A stretch of 44,231 nt of DNA, from assembly GCA_023402355.1 (NCBI GenBank), contig JAEXCG010000013.1, positions 1 to 44,231 of the forward strand. Reading direction: 5' to 3'. The stretch comes from Bacillota bacterium. Lineage in GTDB: Bacteria > Bacillota > Clostridia > Christensenellales > Aristaeellaceae. The notes beneath the pieces are model-generated. The model ran no database searches, had not been told where the DNA came from, and saw nothing but the letters and a program-made list of their open reading frames with translations. Shown piece by piece: positions 1-7,745 of this stretch. The first letter of the stretch is position 1, and each line of letters opens with the position of its first letter. A program made the translations under genes and the position numbers.

Positions 1-712
1 GTGTCATCCCAGCCTGTGTAAGCTTGTGGTGAAATACTCTGCTGGTGTACTGGAAACCTCTATCACTATGGAACAAAGGATGGGCAGCCGGGTTCGCCTT
101 AACAGCCTTATCAAAGGTTTTGTAGACGAGAAGGTTATCATTGTGTTCGCTGAGCGCATAGGACACGACACGCCTGTCACAGAGGTCCAGAATGGCACTC
201 AGATAGAGTTTGTGTACCTCGCTGCCCTCGTACCATTTAAACTCCGTTATATCAGTAAGCCATTTCTCGTTAGGCAGTTCTGCATGAAATTGGCGGTTCA
301 GCAGATTCCCGGCAAGATACTGAGGGTTCTTAGCCTGTCTGGTGCAGCCACGATTATTGTATTTTACTGTGGACCGTATATCTCTGGCCCGACAGATACG
401 AAGCACTCTTTTATCGTTGATATAGATGCCGTGGTCATGGCGCAGGTCGTCATTGAGCCTTCGGTAGCCTTTATCCGGGCTTTCCTCATGGATTTTTTCT
501 ATCCTGTCGGCCAGACGCTCATTCTCCACGGTCCTGCGGCTCTGTTTCCCGGATGCCCATTTGTGGTAGGCAGAGCGGGCCGCATGAAGCAGTTCGCAGG
601 CTGTTTCAATGGGAAATCCCTGCTGTTCATGGCACTCTTTAATGGCCGTATAAGTAGGTCGCTGTCTTATTCCCGAGAGGCATCTCTCCTCTCTATCTCG
701 TCCAATTTTTTT
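1..712 (-). CDS. IS3-family transposase orfB (DDE integrase domain), partial
   Basis: This is the catalytic half of the transposase, in the -1 frame relative to orfA and uninterrupted from the A7 slip site to the window edge (about 235 codons). It shows the IS3 order: an HTH_21-like region ('YTAIKECHEQQGF', 'HDHGIYINDKRVLRI') and then the rve integrase core. The first catalytic Asp is in 'EKWLTDITEF' and the second in 'HSDRGFQYTS'. The final Glu lies outside the window. No convincing independent start codon or ribosome binding site was found, so expression as an OrfAB fusion by frameshifting is likely. The visible part looks intact. Confidence 0.88.
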
Positions 713-1362
713 AGCAGGGCATTCTCCATTTCTGCCAGATATAGCTTATGTTTGAGCTGCTCATTTTCAATTTGGGCCTGCTCCAGTTCGGTGCGTGGAG
801 TTTGGTCTTTCTTGCGGCGGCCTCTCCGATCCTCCAATCCCGCTTCCCCCATCTGCTCATAGCGAAGCGTCCAAGTACGGACCTGCTGGTAGCTCACCTG
901 GTATTTTATGGCCATCTTACCGTAATTTCTCCCGCAGGCAACACACTCTCTGACGATTTGAATGCGTTCCTCCAGTGTGGTTTCCCGTCCCTGCTTCATG
1001 TAGCTTCCGCCTCCTGAAAACTTTACAGCGTTGAAATCTCCATGAGCATTATATACCTTAATCCAATTTCCGAGCTGTCTATGGTCCCGAATATGATATG
1101 TTTTGCAGATCTCTGTCTGACTTCCAGCACCGGATAAGTAATCCTCCACAGCCTGCCTCTTAACTTCCGGACTATACACTCGGTTCTTGCGCAATAGAAA
1201 TGTGCTCGCCCCGTCTGCCTCATAGTTGCGCGCCCACTGGTTTATCGTATCTCGACTAACGCCCCCTTTGCCAGCTGCTTCCCTCATACTGATGTTTCCC
1301 TCAAGGTACTCCCGCACGATTTCCACCTTTTCTTCTATATTCAATTTTTGTTTTTGTGGCAT
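667..1362 (-). CDS. IS3-family transposase orfA (two helix-turn-helix segments, coiled-coil C-terminus)
   Basis: OrfA is the DNA-binding half of an IS3/IS150-type transposase. The 231-residue product has two successive helix-turn-helix segments (residues about 8-50, with 'SMREAAGKGGVSRDTINQW', and about 125-165, with 'GKMAIKYQVSYQQVRTW'). A charged heptad-rich tail follows (about 190-225) that would mediate multimerisation. The start at 1362 was chosen because a GGAGGGG ribosome binding site lies 6-7 nt upstream; an in-frame ATG at 1410 lacks one. Near its end the codons CTA-AAA-AAA (A7 at 706-712) allow a -1 shift into orfB. If no shift occurs the protein stops at 667. Confidence 0.9.
   Translation of the reverse strand: MPQKQKLNIEEKVEIVREYLEGNISMREAAGKGGVSRDTINQWARNYEADGASTFLLRKNRVYSPEVKRQAVEDYLSGAGSQTEICKTYHIRDHRQLGNWIKVYNAHGDFNAVKFSGGGSYMKQGRETTLEERIQIVRECVACGRNYGKMAIKYQVSYQQVRTWTLRYEQMGEAGLEDRRGRRKKDQTPRTELEQAQIENEQLKHKLYLAEMENALLKKLDEIERRDASRE
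706..712 (-). other. Programmed -1 frameshift site (A7) joining orfA and orfB
   Basis: Seven consecutive A on the minus strand, read C-TAA-AAA-AAT around the orfA codons CTA AAA AAA TTG. They lie where the open orfA and orfB frames overlap. A7 slippery runs at this place are established for IS3-family OrfAB production. I did not resolve a stimulatory downstream stem-loop. Confidence 0.75.
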
Positions 1363-1460
1363 AACAATGCCCCTCCATAATTGACAGCAATTTATTTCAC
1401 TGTCTCTCATAGAGGGAGCATATCACCGTACGACGAATGGGCTTTCTTATCGTTTACACC

Positions 1461-3038
1461 TTATTTTTCAGGCCTTTCTTTCTGTTGGGCGAGAAGGCAG
1501 GCGACGGCCAGCGGAAAGACGAGCACGTTCATGTAGAAAAAGCGGAAATCGTTTGTCGTTGAAAGCAGCAGCATGCTGCCCAGGATGTAGCCGATCATCG
1601 CCGTCGCAGGCAGCAACGCCGACGCGCGCGCGCGCCGCATGCAAAATACGCACAGGAACATCACGCACAGCGTCAGGAATCCGACGTTCCAGATGGCCCA
1701 AGCGAGCAACGGCGTCGCCGTGTGGCGGGAGATTCCGTTCAGGATGCGATGCAGAAAACCGTTTCCGCTTCGCACAAAGCCATAAGGATTGGAAGCGTCT
1801 ACGTAAGGCGAGATGTGCCAATCCGCGCGGGCAAAGGGCTGTATTGCCGGGGTCCAGAGCCGGCATAGCGCCTCCCATGCCGCCGACGGATTCGCGCGAG
1901 CGGCCCGCAGGGTGTAATCGATCAGCTCCGGCATCGTCCTTGCGGCCACCGCTTGCTTGTCGGCGCGCCACTTCATTTCGTTCCAGTCGCCCAGCGCGTA
2001 GTGCGCATCCCAAACCTCCTGGGGGGCCACGCGAGTGAGAAAAGCATAGATGTCTTCATCCAGCGCCTCCGGGCTGTGCTTCACCACATTGCCCATGACC
2101 GCCATCGGCAGGCCGGACAGTTCCACGACGTTCGACTCCGCAGATTTGCGCGTCACGTGGAACGCACTGTATACCGGCCCCTGCACGAGCAGAAAGATCG
2201 CCGCCGCCGCCGCGGTCACGCGAACCGGTCGGATCACATTACGTCCGAAGCTGACGAAAAGCCAGATCAATATCGGCACGGTCGCAAGCGCGCCGTTATG
2301 CCGCAGGATGCTGCCCGCCACCAAAGAAATTCCCAGAGCCAGCGCGTTTTGCCAACGGTCCAGCCATGCTCCCCGCGAAAGGTGCGCCTGTAAAAGGTAA
2401 ATCGCACTCACGTAAATCGAAAGCGCAAACGCGCAGTCCTTCCAGAGAAAGGTCATCACGTTTCCGGTCGCCGGATTCAAAGATACCCACGCGGCCGCGC
2501 ACAGGGAGAACCAGCGCGGAAAGCCCCAGGCCTCCAGCACGCACGTCATGTACCCGCAAAGAGCCGCCAGGCTTAGGAGCTGCACCGCGACGGCGAAAGC
2601 CGGATGGTTCACGACGCGCGAAAGGAGAAGAAGGATCAGCGTGTGCAGCGCCGGATGCCAGTCGCTGATCTGCCCACTTTGAACCTGCGCCCATTGGTCG
2701 AGGCTGTCCGTCGACAGGCCGCCCGGAAAAAACGCCGCGAAGTACAGCGCCATCACGCAGGCGCACAGCGCAAAGCCTGCGAAAAACGCACACGGTTTGA
2801 GCCTGCCACGCGCGGCGCGCACGTGAATTTCAGGATGAAACCTGCCGCTTAACGCGAGCAGGAGCCAAAAGAACAGGGCGGCAACGCCTGCCGCAGCCGC
2901 AGCGCCCGCTGCTCCCCGGTATTTTCCATCCGCGCTGAAGAGGACGAATGCGCTGTACAGCGCGACCAGCGCGGTCATGCAAAGATACGCGGCCTTGCCT
3001 CTTTGCATCCCCTCAAGCGTCTTGAGCGTCCGATTCAT
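1461..3038 (-). CDS. Multi-pass membrane protein, GT-C-like (DUF6020-type)
   Basis: 525 residues with about 11-13 hydrophobic segments. Between the early helices lies a conserved-looking loop, 'GGLSTDSLDQWAQ' followed by 'DWHPALHT' (residues about 110-135). I associate this pattern with DUF6020-type membrane proteins, which resemble lipid-linked-sugar (GT-C) glycosyltransferases with an acidic residue in the first extracytoplasmic loop. A role in transferring a sugar from a polyprenyl carrier to an envelope glycan is inference. It is the last of three coupled genes: its start overlaps the end of the FAD oxidoreductase gene by 26 nt. An IS element sits just past its stop. The family call is from memory of the motif. 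Confidence 0.65.
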   Translation of the reverse strand: MNRTLKTLEGMQRGKAAYLCMTALVALYSAFVLFSADGKYRGAAGAAAAAGVAALFFWLLLALSGRFHPEIHVRAARGRLKPCAFFAGFALCACVMALYFAAFFPGGLSTDSLDQWAQVQSGQISDWHPALHTLILLLLSRVVNHPAFAVAVQLLSLAALCGYMTCVLEAWGFPRWFSLCAAAWVSLNPATGNVMTFLWKDCAFALSIYVSAIYLLQAHLSRGAWLDRWQNALALGISLVAGSILRHNGALATVPILIWLFVSFGRNVIRPVRVTAAAAAIFLLVQGPVYSAFHVTRKSAESNVVELSGLPMAVMGNVVKHSPEALDEDIYAFLTRVAPQEVWDAHYALGDWNEMKWRADKQAVAARTMPELIDYTLRAARANPSAAWEALCRLWTPAIQPFARADWHISPYVDASNPYGFVRSGNGFLHRILNGISRHTATPLLAWAIWNVGFLTLCVMFLCVFCMRRARASALLPATAMIGYILGSMLLLSTTNDFRFFYMNVLVFPLAVACLLAQQKERPEK

Positions 3039-4569
3039 GGTACACTTCCTCTGTATTCACGTTCCAAAGGGACTCCCTGTCCCCGCCTCCACGCCGGGCG
3101 ATCTCCACCGCCTCCAGCGCGGTCAGCATGGAATGATCCATGTTGTTGTAGCGGTGCTGGCCGTTTCGGCCGATGCAGAGCAGGTTTTCTATGCCGTCCA
3201 GATACGCGCGCACCCTGTCAAACTCGGCGTAGGTGCCAAAGTAAGCGGGATACGCCTTTTTAACGCGAAGCAGATGACTGTCGAGCACATCCGCGCGGTC
3301 GATGATGCCGATCTTTTCCAGCTCTCCCGCCGCAAAGTCGATGAAGGCTCGATCGTCCATCGTCCACATGCCGTCCCCCTCGGTGCAAAAGTACTCGAGC
3401 CCCAGCCAGACGGTATGCTGCGGGTCCTTTACCATATAGGGCGACCAGTTGTTGAAAACCTGCAGGCGGCCGATGCGCACGTCCCGCTCCTGAATGTAAA
3501 TCCAGCAGTCCGGCACGATGTTCGCGACTGTCCTGCGCTTCGTCCGATTCTGAATCTTCATGCGGTCCACCAACAGGCCCACCGTCATAAAATCGCGATA
3601 GGGCAGCGCCCCGGCGATGCGCGACACGTCCGCCGGGACCTCTTCACCCTCGATAGCGGCGACGAGATCCTTGACCGGCATGGAGGAAAAAAACCAATCC
3701 CCTGCAAGGCGTTGCTTTTCGCCTGCCGCATCCTGCACGAGAACCTCCTCGACGCGGCCGGATCGAAGCGCAAGGCCCGTCACGCGGGTGTTCAGGCGGA
3801 TTTCGCCGCCCATGCGCCGAATTTCTTCGGCCATCTGCTCCCATAGCTGCCCCGGCCCCCGCTTAGGGTAGCTGAACTGCTCGATAAGCGAGGTCTCCCC
3901 CTCTCCCTTCCGGAAAGGTTTCGTGAGCACGGAGGTGACCGCCTTCATGAGGGAGAGACCCTTCACGCGCTGCGCGCCCCAGTCGGGCGCGATTTCGCTG
4001 GGATGCACGCCCCACAGCTTGGCGGTGTAATCCTCAAAGAACATCTCATAAAGAGGGCGACCAAAGCGGTTGATGTAAAAGTCCTCCAACGATTTTTCCT
4101 CGCGCTTGTGGACGCAGGAGGTCAAATAGCCCATCCCAGCCTTGACGGTGCGCGCAAGGCCCATGTTCGCGAACGTCTCCGGCTTGATGCTGATGGGGTA
4201 GTCGAAGAATTTACGCAGGTAAAAGATGCGCGACACGCGCTCGCGCAGCAGCATGACGCGATCCGTCTTTTCCGGGTCGGGGCCGCCCTCCGCCCACTCC
4301 TTTTCGCGCTCAAGCAGCCGGTCGTCCCATGCGGGCGCGCCCTGCAAAGGCATGATCTCCTGCCAGATCGCGCGCACCTTCGCGCTCTTGGAAAAAAAGC
4401 GGTGTCCGCCCAGGTCCATGCGGTTTCCGTGGTACTCCGCCGTCCTTGAGATGCCCCCGATGTAGGGGCTTTCCTCCAGGATGACGGGGATCATTTCCGT
4501 CGTCTTCAGCATCTGCCAGGCCGCCGTCAAACCCGCCGGGCCCGCGCCAATGATGATCGCCTTTTTCAT
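3013..4569 (-). CDS. NAD(P)/FAD-dependent oxidoreductase, UDP-galactopyranose mutase/amine-oxidase-like
   Basis: 518 residues. An N-terminal dinucleotide-binding fold opens with 'IIGAGPAGLTAAW' (residues 5-17), followed by 'GGISRTAEYHGNRMDLGGHRFF', typical of the amine oxidase/protoporphyrinogen oxidase/UGM superfamily. The C-terminus has the FAD-contacting pattern 'GRNGQHRYNNMDHSM'. Homologous proteins of this type are frequent in surface-polysaccharide clusters, where they are thought to act on nucleotide- or lipid-linked sugars; the exact reaction is not known. The start at 4569 is preceded by GGAGG. It overlaps the upstream gene by an ATGA junction and the downstream gene by 26 nt, so the three are probably translationally coupled. 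Confidence 0.8.
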   Translation of the reverse strand: MKKAIIIGAGPAGLTAAWQMLKTTEMIPVILEESPYIGGISRTAEYHGNRMDLGGHRFFSKSAKVRAIWQEIMPLQGAPAWDDRLLEREKEWAEGGPDPEKTDRVMLLRERVSRIFYLRKFFDYPISIKPETFANMGLARTVKAGMGYLTSCVHKREEKSLEDFYINRFGRPLYEMFFEDYTAKLWGVHPSEIAPDWGAQRVKGLSLMKAVTSVLTKPFRKGEGETSLIEQFSYPKRGPGQLWEQMAEEIRRMGGEIRLNTRVTGLALRSGRVEEVLVQDAAGEKQRLAGDWFFSSMPVKDLVAAIEGEEVPADVSRIAGALPYRDFMTVGLLVDRMKIQNRTKRRTVANIVPDCWIYIQERDVRIGRLQVFNNWSPYMVKDPQHTVWLGLEYFCTEGDGMWTMDDRAFIDFAAGELEKIGIIDRADVLDSHLLRVKKAYPAYFGTYAEFDRVRAYLDGIENLLCIGRNGQHRYNNMDHSMLTALEAVEIARRGGGDRESLWNVNTEEVYHESDAQDA

Positions 4570-6059
4570 CTTCCGTCCTCCGTTTGCCGATAATCCCGTG
4601 CCATATAGCGATAAAAAGCAGATTGAGACGTATCCGCACAAATAAAGTTAAACGTATCCGCATCCGGGTGCAGCACCGTGCCGAAGGGATCGGCGATCAG
4701 GCCCATATGCCCCGCCTGAACGACGCGATACGCGCCGCGTTCAAACTCCATCATCGGCGTCACCGCCCCGATCAACAGCAGGCCCGTCAGCACCGCCGCC
4801 GCATAGCGCCGACGATGCTCACGCACAGCGTCCAGCAAAAACCGCGCGCACAGCACCGACAGAACAAACAGCCCCGGAATGGACGCGCGCATGGCAAAGT
4901 CGAAATTGACGCCCATGCGCAGCAGCGGCGCGACGAGCAGCGTTGCCGTCGCCGCCCAAAACAACGGCTCCCGCCGGTTGGCCGGGCCGAGGATCAGCGC
5001 GTACAGCCCGAATTCCAGCAGCACAAACAGCACGTACCGGAAAAACGCCACCCGCGGCGTATACGCGTTTAAAAAGAGATCCACGCGAAGCGGATGTTCG
5101 CTGACCGCCTGATTTGCCCCAAAGTAACAGGCGAAAACCGGCACGACGGCAAGCAGCGCCAATACGCTGCGCAAAGAGAATGCCTCTTTGACGGAAGCGA
5201 CGAACCCCCGGTCCAGGCACGCGGCGATGAACAAACCCATCAGCAGGGCCGCCATCCCCACGAAGGGCAGCGGAGAATATGGCAGCGTCAAAAGGCACAG
5301 CAGCCCGGCCGACCGCAAAGAGCGCTCCTGCATCAGTACCATCATGCCCAGCCAGGCCATGACAGACTGGTTGTACACCCAGAACAAGCAAGTCGTGTGG
5401 GAAGAATATTGGAAGGTCTCCGCCCACCACTCGATCTGGTTGTACAGGTCGTTTTTAAGCGCCGCGCCCAGGATATCCATGCCGCTGAAGAGCACAAACA
5501 CGAGCAGCGCCAATACCGTGGGAAAAAGCGAGCGCGTCCGCAGATAACCGCAAAGCATCAGAAACAGCAGCGTCAGGACGAAAGCGGTCTGCATGAAGAG
5601 CGCGGCATTGGCCGCCGCAAAGGCCGCCTGCTCTCCTACGATCGACGCGGCCGCCTTGCCCACAAGGGCGGGCAGCATCCAGTAGTTGACGTAATACGTG
5701 AGCGCGTAGTTCGTATCCGGAAAACGGACGGGCCATGAATAGTGGATCAGATCATGAAAGATGGCGTTGCGGCCGTAATGATCCTCGTTTTGAAAGAAGT
5801 AACCGCCCTGTCCGGCGAGGAACGTCCACAAAAGCGCGCAGCAGACGACCGCCGCCAGCGCAAACCCGGAAAGCTCAAAGACGTCCTCGCGCCGATGGCG
5901 CAAAGTCTCCCGCGTGAATAGAACGCAGGCGGCCGCGAGCGCCGCCGCCATGGGCACTGCGAGCAGCGGCCGCACCCATGTGAGCATAAAGACGGCGGTC
6001 GGCAAAAACATCGTCCAGACCGCGAGGCTCTTAAGCGTGCCTTTGTGCAGCGTAATCAT
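4566..6059 (-). CDS. Multi-pass membrane protein of unknown function, GT-C-like
   Basis: 497 residues with roughly 11-12 predicted membrane helices. A large first loop after residue about 85 is rich in aromatic and charged residues ('FFQNEDHYGRNAIFHDLIHYSWPVRF', quoted in part: ED pair then HDLIHYSWPV). An acidic motif in the first lumenal loop is what GT-C glycosyltransferases use for catalysis, so a lipid-linked sugar transferase is the best guess, but I do not recognise the family. The start at 6059 is favoured because AGGCGGG lies at a usable distance; 6065 is possible. The stop overlaps the oxidoreductase start as ATGA. It is the first gene of the envelope cassette and follows leuB after a strong hairpin. 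Confidence 0.6.
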   Translation of the reverse strand: MITLHKGTLKSLAVWTMFLPTAVFMLTWVRPLLAVPMAAALAAACVLFTRETLRHRREDVFELSGFALAAVVCCALLWTFLAGQGGYFFQNEDHYGRNAIFHDLIHYSWPVRFPDTNYALTYYVNYWMLPALVGKAAASIVGEQAAFAAANAALFMQTAFVLTLLFLMLCGYLRTRSLFPTVLALLVFVLFSGMDILGAALKNDLYNQIEWWAETFQYSSHTTCLFWVYNQSVMAWLGMMVLMQERSLRSAGLLCLLTLPYSPLPFVGMAALLMGLFIAACLDRGFVASVKEAFSLRSVLALLAVVPVFACYFGANQAVSEHPLRVDLFLNAYTPRVAFFRYVLFVLLEFGLYALILGPANRREPLFWAATATLLVAPLLRMGVNFDFAMRASIPGLFVLSVLCARFLLDAVREHRRRYAAAVLTGLLLIGAVTPMMEFERGAYRVVQAGHMGLIADPFGTVLHPDADTFNFICADTSQSAFYRYMARDYRQTEDGR

Positions 6060-6080
6060 TTGCATTTCCCGCCTATCATA

Positions 6081-6112
6081 AATTGCGCGCGAAGCTGCCT
6101 TCGCGCGCAATT
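6081..6112 (-). terminator. Perfect 14-bp hairpin between leuB and the envelope cassette
   Basis: Arms AATTGCGCGCGAAG and CTTCGCGCGCAATT enclose a 4-nt loop. No long T run follows on the minus strand (only TTTATGAT), so it could be a weak leuB terminator, or a hairpin limiting read-through into the gene that starts about 20 nt further on. Confidence 0.55.
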
Positions 6113-6168
6113 ACTTCTTTAAGAGATTCGCCCTGTCCGGGGCGTCTTCCTTCTCGACGAAAAACTTT

Positions 6169-7233
6169 TTAAATCGCCTCCGCCACCAGCTCGCCCATCC
6201 TCTTGCAGCCGACCTTTTCGCAGCCCTCGGACCAGATGTCGCCGGTGCGGTAGCCCGCGTCGAGCACCTTCTCGACCGCCGCTTCGACCGCCGCGGCCTC
6301 CTCCTCCAGCCCCAAGGAGTGGCGCAGCAGCATCGCTGCGGAGAGGATCGTGCCCAGGGGATTGGCGATGTCCTTGCCCGCGATGTCGGGTGCGGAGCCG
6401 TGGATGGGCTCGTACAGCCCGCGCGTGCCCTCGCCCAGGCTGGCGGAGGGCATCATGCCGAGGCTTCCCGCGATGGCGGCGCTCTCGTCGGAGAGGATGT
6501 CGCCGAACAGGTTGCCCGTAATCATTACATCGAACTGCGCGGGACGCAGGATCAGCTGCATCGCCGCGTTGTCCACGTACATGTAGGTGACTTCGACCTC
6601 CGGGTACTCCTTCGCCATCTCCTGCACGGTCTCGCGCCAAAGGCGGGAGCACTCCAGCACATTCGCCTTATCGACGCTGCAAAGGCGGCGTCTGCGCTTC
6701 ATGGCGTTTTCAAAGCCCATGCGCGCGAGGCGGCTGATTTCCTGCCTGGAATAGGCCATCTCGTCCGTCGCGTACGCCCTGTCCTCCGACCGATGGCGCT
6801 TGCCGAAGTAGATGTCGCCCGTGAGCTCTCGCAACATCAGGATGTCGATGGGTTCCTTGATGATGTCGGGCCGCAGCGGGCAGGCGCCCGCGAGCTGGCG
6901 ATGAATCGTGCAGGGGCGCAGGTTCGCAAACACGCCCATGCCCTTGCGCAGCGCGAGCAGGCCCTTTTCCGGCCTGCGCGCAGGCTCCACGCCGTCCCAC
7001 TTCGGGCCGCCGACCGCGCCCATGAGCACCGCGTCCGCCGTGTTGCAGGCGCTAAGCGCCTCGTCGGTCAGCGGCGCGCCTGTTTCGTCGATGGACGCGC
7101 CGCCCAGCAGCTGGGGGGTAAAGACAAAGCCGTGGTGATACTTCGCCGCGACCGCCTGCAGCACGCGCACGGCCTGATCCACGATCTCCGGCCCGATTCC
7201 GTCGCCTTTGAGCAATACGATTTTTGCCTGCAT
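6169..7233 (-). CDS. leuB: 3-isopropylmalate dehydrogenase
   Basis: LeuB oxidises and decarboxylates (2R,3S)-3-isopropylmalate to 2-oxoisocaproate with NAD+, the third step of leucine synthesis in the cytoplasm. The 354 residues match the usual family length. The N-terminus 'LLKGDGIGPEIV' and the signature region 'VDNAAMQLILRPAQFDVMITGNLFGDILSDE' (given here by its parts VDNAAMQL and NLFGDILSDE), plus 'EPIHGSAPDIAGK', carry the Mg2+ Asp residues and NAD-binding positions. 'RELTGDIYFG' is the substrate-binding arginine segment. It is the last gene of leuCDB, one nucleotide after the leuD stop. Control is expected from the leucine T-box upstream of leuC. Confidence 0.97.
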   Translation of the reverse strand: MQAKIVLLKGDGIGPEIVDQAVRVLQAVAAKYHHGFVFTPQLLGGASIDETGAPLTDEALSACNTADAVLMGAVGGPKWDGVEPARRPEKGLLALRKGMGVFANLRPCTIHRQLAGACPLRPDIIKEPIDILMLRELTGDIYFGKRHRSEDRAYATDEMAYSRQEISRLARMGFENAMKRRRRLCSVDKANVLECSRLWRETVQEMAKEYPEVEVTYMYVDNAAMQLILRPAQFDVMITGNLFGDILSDESAAIAGSLGMMPSASLGEGTRGLYEPIHGSAPDIAGKDIANPLGTILSAAMLLRHSLGLEEEAAAVEAAVEKVLDAGYRTGDIWSEGCEKVGCKRMGELVAEAI

Positions 7234-7234
7234 C

Positions 7235-7732
7235 TTACTTTTCCTCCAACTGACGGCGCACGAACGGCACGAGGCCGCCCGCCTCGATGATGCCCTGCAT
7301 GAAGGGCGGGAAGGGCGCTGCGGTAAACGTCCTGCCGCTCGCCGTGTCGGTGATCACGCCCGTGTCCAGATCGACGCTCACCTCGCCGCCGTCGGCGATG
7401 GCCGCCGCGGCCTCCGGGCACTCGACGATGGGGAGGCCGATGTTGATCGCGTTGCGATAGAAGATGCGCGCGAAGGAATCCGCGACGACGCACTGAATGC
7501 CCGCCGCCTTGATCGCCAGCGGCGCGTGCTCGCGCGAGGAGCCGCAGCCGAAGTTGCGGCCCGCGACCATGATCTTGCGCGTCTCCGCCTTCTTGTGGAA
7601 GTCCGCGTCGATGTCCTCCATGCAGTGCCTGGCGAGCTCCGCGGGGTCGGTGGTGTTCAGGTAACGGGCGGGGATGATGACGTCGGTATCGACGTGATCG
7701 CCGTATTTGATGACGGCGGATTGCATTTTCAT
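7235..7732 (-). CDS. leuD: 3-isopropylmalate dehydratase small subunit
   Basis: 165-residue swivel subunit that pairs with LeuC to isomerise 2-isopropylmalate to 3-isopropylmalate. The N-terminal 'GDHVDTDVIIPARYL' and the central 'NFGCGSSREHAPLAIKAAG' are the hallmark motifs of the short (about 165-residue) archaeal/clostridial-type LeuD. It lies 13 nt after leuC with an AGGAGG-like site in the gap, and leuB begins immediately after it, so the three are one transcription unit. Confidence 0.96.
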   Translation of the reverse strand: MKMQSAVIKYGDHVDTDVIIPARYLNTTDPAELARHCMEDIDADFHKKAETRKIMVAGRNFGCGSSREHAPLAIKAAGIQCVVADSFARIFYRNAINIGLPIVECPEAAAAIADGGEVSVDLDTGVITDTASGRTFTAAPFPPFMQGIIEAGGLVPFVRRQLEEK

Positions 7733-7745
7733 TTGAGCACCCTCC

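Larger units (their letters stand above)
1..1425 (-). mobile_element. IS3-family insertion sequence (IS150-like), left part cut by window edge
   Basis: The element carries an orfA/orfB pair read on the minus strand and joined by a -1 frameshift site, which is the IS3-family layout. Its base composition is visibly more AT-rich than the flanking genes. The orfA-proximal end is not certain. A plausible terminus with the family's terminal TG/CA lies near 1425 (minus strand TGATATGCTCCC), about 36 bp past the stop of the neighbouring membrane-protein gene. The other end is outside the window, so the inverted repeats and target duplication cannot be compared. Confidence 0.85.

Noticed and set aside
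26..862. A 278-codon plus-strand frame in the insertion sequence
   Set aside because: It is antisense to the intact orfB integrase frame, which carries the DDE motifs.
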